Shown here: one piece after another, positions 26,528 through 36,480 of the stretch
Numbering within the stretch: position 1 is the first letter of the stretch
How the letters are laid out: the number at the start of each line of letters is the position of its first letter
Source: Sphingomonas sp. Leaf21
GTDB lineage: Bacteria; Pseudomonadota; Alphaproteobacteria; Sphingomonadales; Sphingomonadaceae
NCBI RefSeq assembly: GCF_916858675.1
Contig: NZ_CAKASM010000021.1
Coordinates: 1-64,000, forward strand
DNA: 64,000 nucleotides
Direction: 5' to 3'
Program-made: the position numbers and the translations under genes
Notes under the pieces: generated by a model
The model's database searches: none
What the model saw: only the letters and a program-made list of their open reading frames with translations
What the model was told of the DNA's origin: nothing

Positions 26528-27366
26528 CGATCGAGACGATTTCGACCTCCAAGGCCTTTGGCGGCGTGCAGGGCGTCTATGCCCATGACAGCGCGGCGAC
26601 GGGGACGCGAATGACCTTCTCTGTCTTCGTGCCGGCGCATGAGGATGGCGAGACACTGCCCATCCTCTGGTATCTGTCGGGCCTGACCTGCACTCATGCC
26701 AATGTCACGGACAAGGGCGAGTTTCGGGGCCCTTGCGCCGAACACCGGGTGATCTTCATCGCGCCCGATACCTCGCCACGCGGGGAAGGGGTGGCGAATG
26801 ACGACGCCTATGACATGGGGCAGGGCGCGGGCTTCTACGTCGATGCGACGGAAGAGCCCTGGGCGAAGCATTTCCGTATGCGAACCTATATCGAACAGGA
26901 ACTGCCCGCACTGATCGCCGAGCATTTTCCGGTCGCGGACATGGGGGCACAAGCGATCACCGGTCATTCGATGGGCGGCCACGGCGCGCTGACCATCGGG
27001 CTTCGCAATCCGGATCGCTTTCGCAGCGTGTCGGCCTTCGCGCCGATTGTCGCGCCGTCCCGGGTGCCATGGGGCGAAAAGGCGCTGGGCGGTTATCTCG
27101 GTTCGGACCGCGCCGCGTGGCGGCAGGCGGATGCCGTCGCCTTGATCGAGGATGGCGCGCGGGTGCCCGATCTGCTGGTCGACCAGGGCGATGCCGACCA
27201 GTTCCTGGCCGAACAGCTCCGCCCCGAACTGCTGGCCGAGGCGTGCGAGAAGGCGGGCATCGCGCTGACCCTCCGGATGCAGCCGGGCTATGATCATAGC
27301 TACAACTTCATCGCGACCTTCATGGCCGATCACGTCGCCTGGGCGGCGGCGCGGTTGCGGAAATGA
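26524..27366 (+). CDS. fghA: S-formylglutathione hydrolase
   Basis: 280 aa esterase-D family. It releases formate and glutathione from S-formylglutathione, the second step after adhC. The catalytic Ser is in GHSMGGHGAL, the Asp in VDQGDADQFL, and the His in GYDHSYNFI. SGLTCTHANV is the typical N-terminal segment. It is the last gene of the operon. Also called frmB. Confidence 0.96.
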   Translation: MTIETISTSKAFGGVQGVYAHDSAATGTRMTFSVFVPAHEDGETLPILWYLSGLTCTHANVTDKGEFRGPCAEHRVIFIAPDTSPRGEGVANDDAYDMGQGAGFYVDATEEPWAKHFRMRTYIEQELPALIAEHFPVADMGAQAITGHSMGGHGALTIGLRNPDRFRSVSAFAPIVAPSRVPWGEKALGGYLGSDRAAWRQADAVALIEDGARVPDLLVDQGDADQFLAEQLRPELLAEACEKAGIALTLRMQPGYDHSYNFIATFMADHVAWAAARLRK

Positions 27367-27392
27367 ATCCCCACGCCCGTTCAGAGTAGTTT

Positions 27393-27421
27393 TTGCACCC
27401 CGACAAACGATCCGCTATCGC
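27393..27421 (+). promoter_or_regulatory. Possible sigma-70-type promoter for folE
   Basis: TTGCAC, 17 bases, then TATCGC, about 27 bases before the folE ATG, which has AAGGA upstream. Only a pattern match. Confidence 0.3.
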
Positions 27422-27447
27422 CCCGGCTTTGGTATGAAGGACTTACT

Positions 27448-28074
27448 ATGACCTGCGCGCATGGCGACCCGGAGGATGGCGATCTGATCGGTCAGGACGG
27501 CAAGATCGCCGTGCCGGACCATGTCGCCGACGCCATCCGAACGCTGATCGCCTGGGCCGGGGACGATCCCACGCGCGAGGGGCTGGTCGACACGCCCAAG
27601 CGGGTCGCACGCGCCTGGCGGGAATATTGCGCGGGCTATGGCGACGACCCCGCCGTCCACCTGTCGCGGATCTTCGAGGAGGTCGGCGGCTATGACGAGA
27701 TCGTGCTGCTGAAGGACATTCCGTTCCAGTCGCATTGCGAGCATCACATGGCGCCGATCATCGGCCGCGCGCATATCGCCTATCTGCCGCGCAACCATGT
27801 CGTCGGTATCTCCAAGCTCGCTCGCGTCCTGCATGGCTTCGCGCGCCGGCTGCAGGTGCAGGAACGGCTGACCGCCGAGGTCGCCGACTGTATCTGGGAC
27901 AATCTGAAACCGCTGGGCGTCGCGGTGGTGATCGAGGCGACCCATGCCTGCATGACCGCGCGCGGCGTCCGGACGCCGGGCGTGTCGATGGTGACCAGCC
28001 GGATGATGGGCGTGTTCCGCGATGACGAGCGCAGCCGCAAGGAAGTGCTGTCGCTGATGGGCCTGAGCGGATGA
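27448..28074 (+). CDS. folE: GTP cyclohydrolase I
   Basis: 208 aa. It converts GTP to dihydroneopterin triphosphate, the entry to folate. Zinc ligands appear in HCEHHMAPIIGRAHIAY and in ATHACMTARGV. The N-terminal helix (IRTLIAWAGDDPTREGLVDT) and C-terminal TSRMMGVFRDD are typical. Its stop overlaps the start of the SDR gene, forming a small folate operon folE-SDR-folB. Confidence 0.96.
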   Translation: MTCAHGDPEDGDLIGQDGKIAVPDHVADAIRTLIAWAGDDPTREGLVDTPKRVARAWREYCAGYGDDPAVHLSRIFEEVGGYDEIVLLKDIPFQSHCEHHMAPIIGRAHIAYLPRNHVVGISKLARVLHGFARRLQVQERLTAEVADCIWDNLKPLGVAVVIEATHACMTARGVRTPGVSMVTSRMMGVFRDDERSRKEVLSLMGLSG

Positions 28075-28817
28075 CCGTCCGCACCGTCCTGGTGACAGGT
28101 GCGGCCAAGCGGCTGGGCGCAGCCGTCGCCCGGCGGCTGGCATCCGACGGGCATCGGGTGGTGATTCACTATAACGGTTCGGCCGATGCGGCGGCGACGC
28201 TGGCGGCGGAGCTGGGCGCGGTGACGGTACGGGGCGACTTGGCCGATCTGGACGGCGTCGATACGCTCTTCGCGCGCGCGCGAGCGGCGGCGGGCGGGCC
28301 GATCGACGGGCTGGTCAACAGCGCCTCGGCCTTCGTCTTCGACCGTCCGCCACAGACCGACGCCGCGCTGATGGCGACGTTATACGCGATCAATGCCGCC
28401 GCCCCCGCGCTACTCGCATCGGCACTGGCGCGACAGGACGACGTGACGGACGGCGCGGTCGTCGACATCCTCGACCAGAAGCTCGCCAATCCCAATCCCG
28501 ACTTCTTCGCCTATAGCTGCGCCAAGTTCGCGCTGGCGGGGGCGAACACCATGCTGGCGCAGGCGCTGGGTCCGCGCATTGCCGTCAACGCCGTCGCGCC
28601 CGGCCTCACCCTGCAAAGCGGCGACCAGAGCGACGCGGAATTCGCCGCGGCGTCGGTCAAGAACCTGCTCGCCCGCCCGATCGGCGCGACGGCGGTCGCG
28701 CAGGCCGTGTCCTTTCTGCTGACCGCGCGCGGCGTTCGTGGCCAGACCCTGTATGTCGATTGCGGGCAGCGCTTCTGCCGCCGCGACGGAGACGTGATGT
28801 TCGAGGGGCGGGCATGA
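28071..28817 (+). CDS. Short-chain dehydrogenase, pteridine-reductase-like
   Basis: 248 aa SDR. The dinucleotide motif is VTGAAKRLGAAVARRL, and the catalytic Tyr/Lys are in DFFAYSCAKFALAG. The start resembles FolM/PTR1-type dihydromonapterin or dihydrofolate reductases, and overlap with folE and folB supports a pterin substrate. It could supply dihydrofolate reductase activity or reduce quinonoid pterins; the exact substrate cannot be told from sequence. Confidence 0.85.
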   Translation: MTVRTVLVTGAAKRLGAAVARRLASDGHRVVIHYNGSADAAATLAAELGAVTVRGDLADLDGVDTLFARARAAAGGPIDGLVNSASAFVFDRPPQTDAALMATLYAINAAAPALLASALARQDDVTDGAVVDILDQKLANPNPDFFAYSCAKFALAGANTMLAQALGPRIAVNAVAPGLTLQSGDQSDAEFAAASVKNLLARPIGATAVAQAVSFLLTARGVRGQTLYVDCGQRFCRRDGDVMFEGRA

Positions 28818-29167
28818 GCGCGACCTATACGATCCTGCTCGACGAGATGACGGTGGCGATGCATCTCGGCATCCACCCGCACGAGGTCGCGCCACAGCCG
28901 GTCAGCCTGTCCGTGGCGATGACCGTCACCTATCCCGCCGCGCCGAGCGCCGACCGGATCGAGGAGGTGCTCGACTATGACTTTCTGCGCGAGGGCATAT
29001 TGGCGATGGCGCGGGGGCCGGGCTTCGCGTTGCAGGAAAGCCTGTGCGAGGCGGTGGCCGCGCTCTGCCTCGCCGATCCACGCGTGACGGCGGTGAAGGT
29101 CCGCTCGACCAAGACCGGCATCTATCCCGACGCCCGGATCGGTTGCGAGATCGAGCGGACACGCTGA
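28814..29167 (+). CDS. folB: Dihydroneopterin aldolase
   Basis: 117 aa from the ATG at 28814. It cleaves dihydroneopterin to hydroxymethyldihydropterin. MHLGIHPHEVAPQPVSLSVAM is the family start with the conserved Glu, and YDFLREGI and SLCEAVAAL follow. It is short for a bacterial aldolase, but complete. Its 5' end overlaps the SDR gene. The porin's Pho box begins three bases after the stop. Confidence 0.9.
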   Translation: MSATYTILLDEMTVAMHLGIHPHEVAPQPVSLSVAMTVTYPAAPSADRIEEVLDYDFLREGILAMARGPGFALQESLCEAVAALCLADPRVTAVKVRSTKTGIYPDARIGCEIERTR

Positions 29168-29169
29168 CC

Positions 29170-29209
29170 CTGTCACCAATTCGTCATCGATCCTTCATCA
29201 ATCTGTTGC
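29170..29209 (+). promoter_or_regulatory. Candidate four-unit Pho box upstream of the porin
   Basis: Four heptamers at exact 11-base steps: CTGTCAC caat TCGTCAT cgat CCTTCAT caat CTGTTGC. The PhoB consensus is CTGTCAT repeated every 11 bases with A/T-rich four-base spacers, which these match (caat, cgat, caat). It lies about 55 bases before the start of a phosphate-type porin. Confidence 0.72.
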
Positions 29210-29264
29210 GAACCTCCATGCCGCTGGCCTAAGCCGCGATCGCGAAACGGCCGGGGTCAAGCAG

Positions 29265-30695
29265 GTGAACAAGTCGAGACGTCATGCGGCGCGCCATGGC
29301 ACCGCCGCCGCGCTTCTGCTCGCGCTGGTGCCTGTGCCCGCTGCCGGGCAGACGATCCAGGAACTCCAGCGCCAGATCGACGAGTTGAAGGCGCAGATCA
29401 AGACGCTGACCGAGGCGCAGCGGGCGGCGGCGATCCCGGCGGCCCCCGCACCGGCCGCCATTTCCCCGCCGTCGGTCGTCGCGTCCGCTCCTGTGCCCGA
29501 GCCACAACGGGTGGCGACCATGCCCCAGCCGCCCTCGTCGCGGACTCCCTGGTATGAGCGGTTGAAGCTACGCGGCTATACGCAGATCCGCTATAACGGC
29601 CTGCTCGACAGCGCGGATGCGCCGGGCCCGAACGGCTCGCGACTGCGCTCGGTGCATGACGCCTCGATCAACGACGATGGCGGCTTTCTGCTTCGCCGGG
29701 TTCGGCTGGTGCTTCAGGGCGATGTCACCGACCGGTTGCAGCTCTATTTCCAGCATGACTTCGGCGCGGCGGTGAACAACCAGTCCAGCAGCGAGCGGCG
29801 CGAGAATTTCGGGCAGCTCCGCGATGTCTATGTCGACTGGTTCCTCGATCCCGAACGTCGCCTGCGCCTGCGCTTCGGCCAGTCCAAGGTCCCGTTCGGC
29901 TGGGAGAATCTGCAATCCTCGTCCAACCGCCTGACGCTCGACCGGTCGGACGCGATCAACAGCGGCGTGCCGGGTGAGCGCGATGTCGGGATCAACGCCT
30001 ATTTCACGCCCGCACCGGTCCAGGCGATCTGGGACCGGTTGGCGAAGAACAAGCAGAAGCTGTTCGGCAATTACGGCGCATTCGGCGTGGCGCTGTACAA
30101 CGGGCAGGGGACCAACCGGACCGAGCGCAACGGCGTGTTGATGAAGGTGGCGATGGCGACCTGGCCCTTCGCGCTCGACGGGCTGGGGCCGCTGTTCCGG
30201 GGGCAGGTCCTCGAGCTGGGCGGATCGGCGATGTTCAACCGCTTCCGCCCCGAGCTTCGCAGCGGCGGGGTCAGCCCGATCGACTATGGCGACGACCGTG
30301 TCGCGTTCCACGCCATCCTCTATCCGCAGCCCTTCGGCATCCAGACCGAGTGGACGGCGGGCGTCGGGCCGCAATATGACGGCCAGACCGGTATCGTGCG
30401 ATCGCGCCGCCTCGGCGGGGGGTATGTCCAGTTGATGGCCGATATCGGCAGGACGCCGGTCGGCCGCGCCATCCCCTATGTCCGCTGGCAACGCTATCGC
30501 GGCGGTTGGAAGGCCAATGTGGATGCACCGCGCATGGAGACCGACGAATGGGAACTGGGCTCCGAGATCCAGCTTGTCGAGGCGCTCGAGTTGACCATCG
30601 CCTATGCCCGGATGGAGCGGCGCGAAGCGGATGCGCGACGCATCGGCCGCGCGACGGGCGACCTGATCCGGACCCAGTTGCAGTTCACCTATTGA
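29265..30695 (+). CDS. Porin of the OprO/OprP (phosphate-selective) family
   Basis: 476 aa from the GTG at 29265. A signal (TAAALLLALVPVPAAGQT) precedes a short coiled-coil (IQELQRQIDELKAQIKTL), then a long beta-barrel region with FLLRRVRLVLQGDVTDRLQLYF and LRFGQSKVPFGWENLQSS. It ends in Phe-Thr-Tyr, the aromatic C-terminal signature of outer-membrane barrels. The Pho-box array upstream supports phosphate uptake. A free-standing unit, not co-transcribed with folB. Confidence 0.88.
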   Translation: MNKSRRHAARHGTAAALLLALVPVPAAGQTIQELQRQIDELKAQIKTLTEAQRAAAIPAAPAPAAISPPSVVASAPVPEPQRVATMPQPPSSRTPWYERLKLRGYTQIRYNGLLDSADAPGPNGSRLRSVHDASINDDGGFLLRRVRLVLQGDVTDRLQLYFQHDFGAAVNNQSSSERRENFGQLRDVYVDWFLDPERRLRLRFGQSKVPFGWENLQSSSNRLTLDRSDAINSGVPGERDVGINAYFTPAPVQAIWDRLAKNKQKLFGNYGAFGVALYNGQGTNRTERNGVLMKVAMATWPFALDGLGPLFRGQVLELGGSAMFNRFRPELRSGGVSPIDYGDDRVAFHAILYPQPFGIQTEWTAGVGPQYDGQTGIVRSRRLGGGYVQLMADIGRTPVGRAIPYVRWQRYRGGWKANVDAPRMETDEWELGSEIQLVEALELTIAYARMERREADARRIGRATGDLIRTQLQFTY

Positions 30696-30731
30696 GCCGG
30701 GTCCGTCCCGCCACGAAGAGCATCGATCGGC

Positions 30732-31541
30732 TCAGTCGCCGCCGCCCGGACTGTTGAAGTCGATCCGGATGCGCACCCATTCGCCGACCATCACCTTGCC
30801 GCCGACGCGGGGTGCGCGGACGCGGAATTGCCAGGCGGCTTCCCGCATCGCGCGTCCCAGCCCCGAGCCGACCGGCGATTCGCCCAGTATCCGGCAATTC
30901 TCGACCCGATAGTCGGGGATCGTCTTGCAGGCGATCAGCGCCCAGCTCCCCGGCGGCGGCGCGCTGTGCAGATAGCCGTTCAACTCGGCATTGCTCGGGC
31001 GGTGCGGATACCATTCGGCATTGTAGAGCCGCTGTCCGCCCGGCCCTTCGCCGGGACCATAGGCCGAGGCGCTGTCCTGCCCGCGATCGTCGCCGTCGCT
31101 CGACCCGACGCCCTTGCCCGATCCCTTGGGTAGCGCGGCGATGTCCCCGGCGTTGAACAGCGACTTGTCGCCCCATTGCCAGGGCGTCGGTGCGGACTGG
31201 TCGGCCTGTTTCTCGGTCGGCGGCTTGGGGGTGACGGGCTGTTTGGGTGTCACCGGCGCCTTCGATCCGCCCGCCGCCGCCGGCTTGCGCGTCACCGTCC
31301 GGGTCTTGGGCACCGGCGCGCCGGCCTCCTGATCCGAGGGCGATACGGAGAAGCTGTTGAGCGAAGAGGACTTTTCCGGCTCGATCAGCTTGGGCGCGAG
31401 ATGGAAGAGAAGCCAGGCCAGCAACAGGTGCGCCAGCACCGTCAGCGTGATCGACGCACCCCGCTCGCGAAGCTTCTCGCGATAGCGCTCCGGGATGAAG
31501 GCCCACCGGCCGGGTGCGGAGGAAGGGGCGCCGCCGTTCAT
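30732..31541 (-). CDS. TonB-like protein
   Basis: 269 aa. Topology is TonB-type: cytoplasmic N-terminus, one membrane helix (ASITLTVLAHLLLAWLLFHL), a long Pro/Lys/Thr/Gly-rich periplasmic linker (residues 60-165), and a C-terminal domain with TonB_C-like features (DYRVENCRILGESPVGSGLG and AWQFRVRAPRVGGKVMVGEW). No exbB/exbD are near. Many sphingomonads encode several TonB-like proteins of this form. It could instead be a stand-alone energy transducer variant. Confidence 0.72.
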   Translation of the reverse strand: MNGGAPSSAPGRWAFIPERYREKLRERGASITLTVLAHLLLAWLLFHLAPKLIEPEKSSSLNSFSVSPSDQEAGAPVPKTRTVTRKPAAAGGSKAPVTPKQPVTPKPPTEKQADQSAPTPWQWGDKSLFNAGDIAALPKGSGKGVGSSDGDDRGQDSASAYGPGEGPGGQRLYNAEWYPHRPSNAELNGYLHSAPPPGSWALIACKTIPDYRVENCRILGESPVGSGLGRAMREAAWQFRVRAPRVGGKVMVGEWVRIRIDFNSPGGGD

Positions 31542-31662
31542 GACCGGAACACCGCCGCGTCAGACCATCGGCCCGCCACCGCCCCTGCGCGGGAGGACAT
31601 GAACCAAGCTCCGACCGCCGCCATGTCGTCGACTTAGCCGAGAAGGGCGGCGGTCGGACGCA

Positions 31663-33321
31663 TCAGGCCCGATTGGCGGCGGACAGCACCGCGCGAACGC
31701 TGGCGGTGGCGATGTCGGTGTCGATCCCGACGCCGAAGACGATCCGGCCATCGGCGGTCCGTGCCTCGACATAGGCGACGGCCTGCGCATCGGCGCCGTG
31801 GCCGATCGCATGCTCGTTATAGTCGACCACCTCCAGGTTGGGGCCCGTGGTGTCGGCGAGCGCGGCGATCACGCTGGAGATCAGGCCGTTGCCGCGACCC
31901 GAAATCGATCGTTCCTCACCGTCCACCAGCACGCGACCGATAAACGTCCGCTGGCCCGCCGAGCCGCTTTCCTCATAGTCGCGCAGCACAAACCGGTCGC
32001 CGTCGCGCGGCAGATAGGTCGCCTCGAACCCGCCCCAGATATCGGCGGCGTTGAGTTCGCGGCTGGTCGCGTCGGCCAGTGCCTGGACATGGCGGCTGAA
32101 ATCGGCCTGCAGCCGCTTGGGCAGCTTGAGCCCCTTGTCCTGTTCGATCACCCAGGCGACGCCGCCCTTGCCCGATTGCGAGTTCACGCGGATCACCGCT
32201 TCGTAGCTGCGGCCCAGATCGGCGGGGTCGATGGGGAGGTAGGGGACTTCCCACAGGTCGTCGTTGCGCGCCGCCTGCGCCGCGAAACCCTTCTTGATCG
32301 CGTCCTGATGGCTGCCCGAGAAAGCGGTGAAGACCAGGTCGCCCGCATAGGGGGTGCGCGGATGGACGGGCAGGTTGGTGCAATATTGCACCGTGTTCAC
32401 CACCTCGTCGATGTCGGAGATGTCCAGGCCGGGATCGACCCCTTGCGTGTACATATTGAGTGCGACCGTCACGAGATCGCAATTGCCGGTCCGCTCGCCA
32501 TTGCCGAGCAGGCAACCCTCGACCCGGTCGGCCCCCGCCATCACGCCCAGTTCGGCCGCCGCGACGCCGGTGCCGCGATCGTTATGCGTGTGGAGCGAGA
32601 TGACCACCGAATCGCGGTTCGGAATGTTGCGGCCGAACCATTCGATCTGGTCGGCATAGACGTTGGGCGTCGCGCATTCGACGGTGGCGGGCAGGTTCAG
32701 GATCAGCGGATGGTCGGGCGTCGGCTTCAGCACGTCCATCACGGCGGCGCAGACCTCGACCGAGAAATCCAGTTCGGCGGTCGAGAAGGTTTCCGGACTG
32801 TATTCGAAGAACCAGTCGGTATGGGGACGCTTGGCCGCCTCGTCGCGCAGGATCTTGGCGCCCTCGACCGCGATCTGGCGCACCTCGTCGCGGGTCATGC
32901 CGAACACGATCTTGCGCCAGGCCGGACTGACCGCGTTGTAGAGATGGATGATCGCGGCGCGCGCGCCCTCCAGGCTCTCGAAGCTGCGCTCGATCAGGTC
33001 GCGGCGCGACTGGGTCAGCACCTGGATCGTCACGTCCTCGGGGATGCGGTCGCCCCGGATCAGGCCGGAGATGAAGTCGAATTCGGTCGCGCCCGCGGAT
33101 GGAAAGCCGACTTCGATCTCCTTCAGCCCGACCTTGACGAGCAGGTCGAACATCCGGGTCTTCTTCTCGGCGTCCATCGGATCGATCAGCGCCTGGTTGC
33201 CGTCGCGCAGATCGGTCGACAGCCAGCGCGGCGCCTTGGTGATGCTACGGTTCGGCCATTGCCGGTCGGGCAGGGCGATGGTCGGGAAGGGGCGGTATTT
33301 GGTCGAAGGATCGCGGAGCAT
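31663..33321 (-). CDS. leuA: 2-isopropylmalate synthase
   Basis: 552 aa from the ATG at 33321 ([13 protein letters not shown], with GGAAGA ten bases upstream); another ATG at 33342 is possible. It condenses 2-ketoisovalerate with acetyl-CoA, the first step of leucine synthesis. HMG-CoA-lyase-like motifs [12 protein letters not shown] and the metal site [14 protein letters not shown] are present, and the C-terminal LeuA dimer domain is complete, so feedback by leucine is expected. Other ilv genes follow downstream on the same strand, and a candidate leucine leader lies upstream. Confidence 0.95.
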   Translation of the reverse strand: MLRDPSTKYRPFPTIALPDRQWPNRSITKAPRWLSTDLRDGNQALIDPMDAEKKTRMFDLLVKVGLKEIEVGFPSAGATEFDFISGLIRGDRIPEDVTIQVLTQSRRDLIERSFESLEGARAAIIHLYNAVSPAWRKIVFGMTRDEVRQIAVEGAKILRDEAAKRPHTDWFFEYSPETFSTAELDFSVEVCAAVMDVLKPTPDHPLILNLPATVECATPNVYADQIEWFGRNIPNRDSVVISLHTHNDRGTGVAAAELGVMAGADRVEGCLLGNGERTGNCDLVTVALNMYTQGVDPGLDISDIDEVVNTVQYCTNLPVHPRTPYAGDLVFTAFSGSHQDAIKKGFAAQAARNDDLWEVPYLPIDPADLGRSYEAVIRVNSQSGKGGVAWVIEQDKGLKLPKRLQADFSRHVQALADATSRELNAADIWGGFEATYLPRDGDRFVLRDYEESGSAGQRTFIGRVLVDGEERSISGRGNGLISSVIAALADTTGPNLEVVDYNEHAIGHGADAQAVAYVEARTADGRIVFGVGIDTDIATASVRAVLSAANRA

Positions 33322-33390
33322 GATCGTCGGGTCTTCCAGCATTCTCGGCCGCGTCAGGCCAGCGCGCGGCGGGGATTGGCTCTTGGGTTC

Positions 33391-33444
33391 ATTCAGCCCT
33401 TAGGGAAGTCGCGCATGGCCACGCCGATCCTCCCCTAAGGGCGG
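33391..33444 (-). promoter_or_regulatory. Hairpin after the candidate leucine leader
   Basis: On the minus strand CCCTTAGGG, overlapping the leader stop, pairs with CCCTAAGGG 27 bases on, with the intervening bases rich in GC palindromes. No T run follows, so termination is not the obvious mechanism; a switching structure or Rho-dependent site is possible. Confidence 0.5.
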
Positions 33445-33482
33445 ATAAGTCGAAGCGAACGAAGCAGCAGCGCGGCGATCAT
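33435..33482 (-). CDS. leuL: Candidate leucine-rich leader peptide of leuA
   Basis: A 15-codon open frame 114 bases before the leuA start encodes MIAALLLRSLRLIRP then TAG. Five of 15 residues are Leu, three of them the rare CTT codon. Its stop lies inside the first arm of the hairpin CCCTTAGGG / CCCTAAGGG. This is the usual layout of ribosome-mediated attenuation of leucine genes in proteobacteria. No strong ribosome site is visible before the ATG. Confidence 0.6.
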   Translation of the reverse strand: MIAALLLRSLRLIRP

Positions 33483-33636
33483 GATGGCAGGGGTCATGCC
33501 GTGTCGGGGCGGCCTTGTCCATATCGAGAATGATGACGCGCGCCTGACGACGGCGGCACAAACGAACGAGGCCGCTCATTGTGGAAGCGGCCTCGCCGTG
33601 TCGGGATCGCCCTGATAACCAACCTTCGATCATCCT

Positions 33637-33740
33637 TGGCACCACCCCGGCGAAGGCCGGGGTCCAGTTGTCCAACGATCGGAGCGTCTTACCGATGTCG
33701 GCCCAACTGGATCCCGGCCTTCGCCGGGATGGTGTAGGGG
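33637..33740. repeat. Pair of REP-like palindromes in inverted orientation
   Basis: Two copies of 'caccccggcgaaggccggggtccagttg' in opposite orientation, about 30 bases apart, so the whole block can fold into one long hairpin. The same core is at 22457. It fills the gap between yceI and the leu leader. Confidence 0.65.
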
Positions 33741-33758
33741 AGTGGGAACGCGAAGGCG

Positions 33759-34364
33759 TTACTGCGCGGTGAAGGCGGCGTTGATCGTCAGGTCGACCTC
33801 GTCGCCGACGACTGGCACATAGGTGCCGACGCCGAAGTCCGAACGCTTGATCTTCCCCGTCGCGCGGAAGCCGATGTTCAGCTTCTTCGACATCGGGTTG
33901 GTGCCCGCGCCGAAGAAGGTCGCGTTCAGCGTGACCGGCTTGGTCTGGTCCTTGATGGTCAGGTTGCCGGTGATGACCGCCTTGTTGCCCATGACCTTCA
34001 CGCCCGTCGAGACGAAGCGCGCGGTCGGATAGGTGGCGGCGTCGAAGAAATCCTTCGACTTCAGGTGGTTCGCAAACGGCGCGGCGGTGACCGAGAGGTT
34101 GTCGATCTTGAAGGTCACGTCGACCTTGGCGGCCTGTGGGCGGGCCGGATCGATGGTCAGCGTGCCTTCCGACGCGCCGAACTGCCCCTCGAGCGTCGAG
34201 AAGCCCATATGATTGAGCGACCAGGTGACCTGGGTATGCGCGGGATCGACGGCATAGGTGCCCGCGACGACGCGCGAGGCGACCGGCGCGCCGGGCTGGG
34301 TCTGCGCGATGGCGGCGGGGGCGGCGAGGACGAGCGCCAGGGCGACGGGAACGACGAAACGCAT
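33759..34364 (-). CDS. YceI-family periplasmic protein
   Basis: 201 aa from the ATG at 34364, preceded by AGGGAG seven bases upstream. A Sec signal (ALALVLAAPAAIAQT) leads to a YceI lipocalin-like barrel: TYAVDPAHTQVTWSLNHMGF at the N-terminus and NLTIKDQTKPVTLNATFFG in the middle. The family binds isoprenoid quinones or polyprenyl compounds. It sits alone between ilvC and leuA and may be unrelated to them. Confidence 0.9.
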   Translation of the reverse strand: MRFVVPVALALVLAAPAAIAQTQPGAPVASRVVAGTYAVDPAHTQVTWSLNHMGFSTLEGQFGASEGTLTIDPARPQAAKVDVTFKIDNLSVTAAPFANHLKSKDFFDAATYPTARFVSTGVKVMGNKAVITGNLTIKDQTKPVTLNATFFGAGTNPMSKKLNIGFRATGKIKRSDFGVGTYVPVVGDEVDLTINAAFTAQ

Positions 34365-34482
34365 GGGTAAACTCCCTGTTGGACCAGGCCTTTGTGGTCG
34401 GTGCGCACTAGGCACGTCAAAGGCCAGAGTTGCAACGATGCGTTTCCTGGTTGGGGTGGGGAGGGAGGTCTCTGCGAGGCCC

Positions 34483-34640
34483 CGTTGCCCTCCCCCATCC
34501 CCTCCCGCCTGCGGGAGGGGAGCGGTTTGGGGCGGCGGTTTCGCTTTCCTCGAAGCCGCAGGCCAGTTTCGGCGCTGGACGGTTCCGCTCGGCACGCCCC
34601 TCCCGTAAACGGGAGGGGATGGGGGAGGGCTACGGTGTCT
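34483..34640. repeat. Dispersed palindromic repeat (cctcccgcctgcgggagggg type)
   Basis: Two palindromes, cccctcccgcctgcgggagggg and cccctcccgtaaacgggagggg, with about 80 bases between. The same elements make up the tandem arrays at 44.2 and 55.5 kb. Confidence 0.65.
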
Positions 34641-34667
34641 CACCGAGCCCACCCCCCAGACGATCAA

Positions 34668-35726
<1,059 letters not shown>

Positions 35727-35753
35727 TCATGATAGTCTGGAAATTTTGGAGGG

Positions 35754-36269
35754 TCAGGCCGCTTCGGCGCCGCGGGAAATCGCGGCGATGCCGGTGCGGG
35801 CGACTTCGACCAGGCCGACTTCGCCCATCAGCTCGACGAACTTGTCGATCTTGGCGATGCCGCCGGTGACCTCGAACACGAAGCTGGCGATGGTCGCATC
35901 GACCACTCGGGCGCGATAGACCTCGGCCAGGCGCAGCGCCTCGATCCGGCGGTCGCCGGTGCCCGACACCTTCACCAGCGCCAGCTCGCGCTCGACATGG
36001 TCGCCCAGCACGGTCAGGTCGGTGACCTTGTGGACGGGAACCAGCCGGTCGAGCTGCGCGATGATCTGCTCCATCACCGGCGGCGAGGCGCTGGTGACGA
36101 TGGTGATGCGGCTGACGGCCTTGTCGGCGGTGATCTCCGACACGGTCAGGCTCTCGATATTATAGCCGCGCGCGGTGAACAGACCCGCGATCCGCGCGAG
36201 GATGCCCGGTTCATTGTCGACGATCACCGCCAGCGTGTGGCGTTCCACCTGTTCGGCCTTGATATGCAT
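35754..36269 (-). CDS. ilvH: Acetolactate synthase small subunit
   Basis: 171 aa from the ATG at 36269. An ACT domain at the N-terminus (LAVIVDNEPGILARIAGLF) binds valine for feedback, and the C-terminal half (RELALVKVSGTGDRRIEALR) activates the large subunit. It works with ilvB; separated from it by 211 bases of repeats, and 66 bases from ilvC. Confidence 0.96.
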   Translation of the reverse strand: MHIKAEQVERHTLAVIVDNEPGILARIAGLFTARGYNIESLTVSEITADKAVSRITIVTSASPPVMEQIIAQLDRLVPVHKVTDLTVLGDHVERELALVKVSGTGDRRIEALRLAEVYRARVVDATIASFVFEVTGGIAKIDKFVELMGEVGLVEVARTGIAAISRGAEAA

Positions 36270-36289
36270 ATCTAATCTCTTCCTCCCCG

Positions 36290-36478
36290 GAACGGAGTGG
36301 CAGGTGGATTGCCTCCCAGGCAATCCAGATCATGCCGGGGGCATGATCGACCTGCCACTGGGACCATGCGGAGCATGGTGGAGGGGGCCCTCCACCCATG
36401 CTGTCCTATGCGGCGATCCCCCTCCACCGTGCCGCTTCGCGTCACGGTCCCCCTCCCCGCGGGCGGGGAGGAGCTAAG
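36290..36478. repeat. Nested inverted repeats between ilvB and ilvH
   Basis: Several nested palindromes: gtggcaggtg ... cacctgccac-like arms, ggattgcctcccaggcaatcc, gatcatgccgggggcatgatc and ccctccaccatgc-type repeats. This is the dispersed family in a scrambled form. Confidence 0.6.
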
Positions 36479-36480
36479 AG

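Noticed and set aside
31798..33438. 546-codon plus-strand frame opposite leuA
   Set aside because: Mirror of leuA codon bias; no recognisable protein features.
33400..33675. 91-codon minus-strand frame upstream of leuA
   Set aside because: No ribosome site, runs through a REP-like repeat; the short Leu-rich frame in another register is more meaningful.
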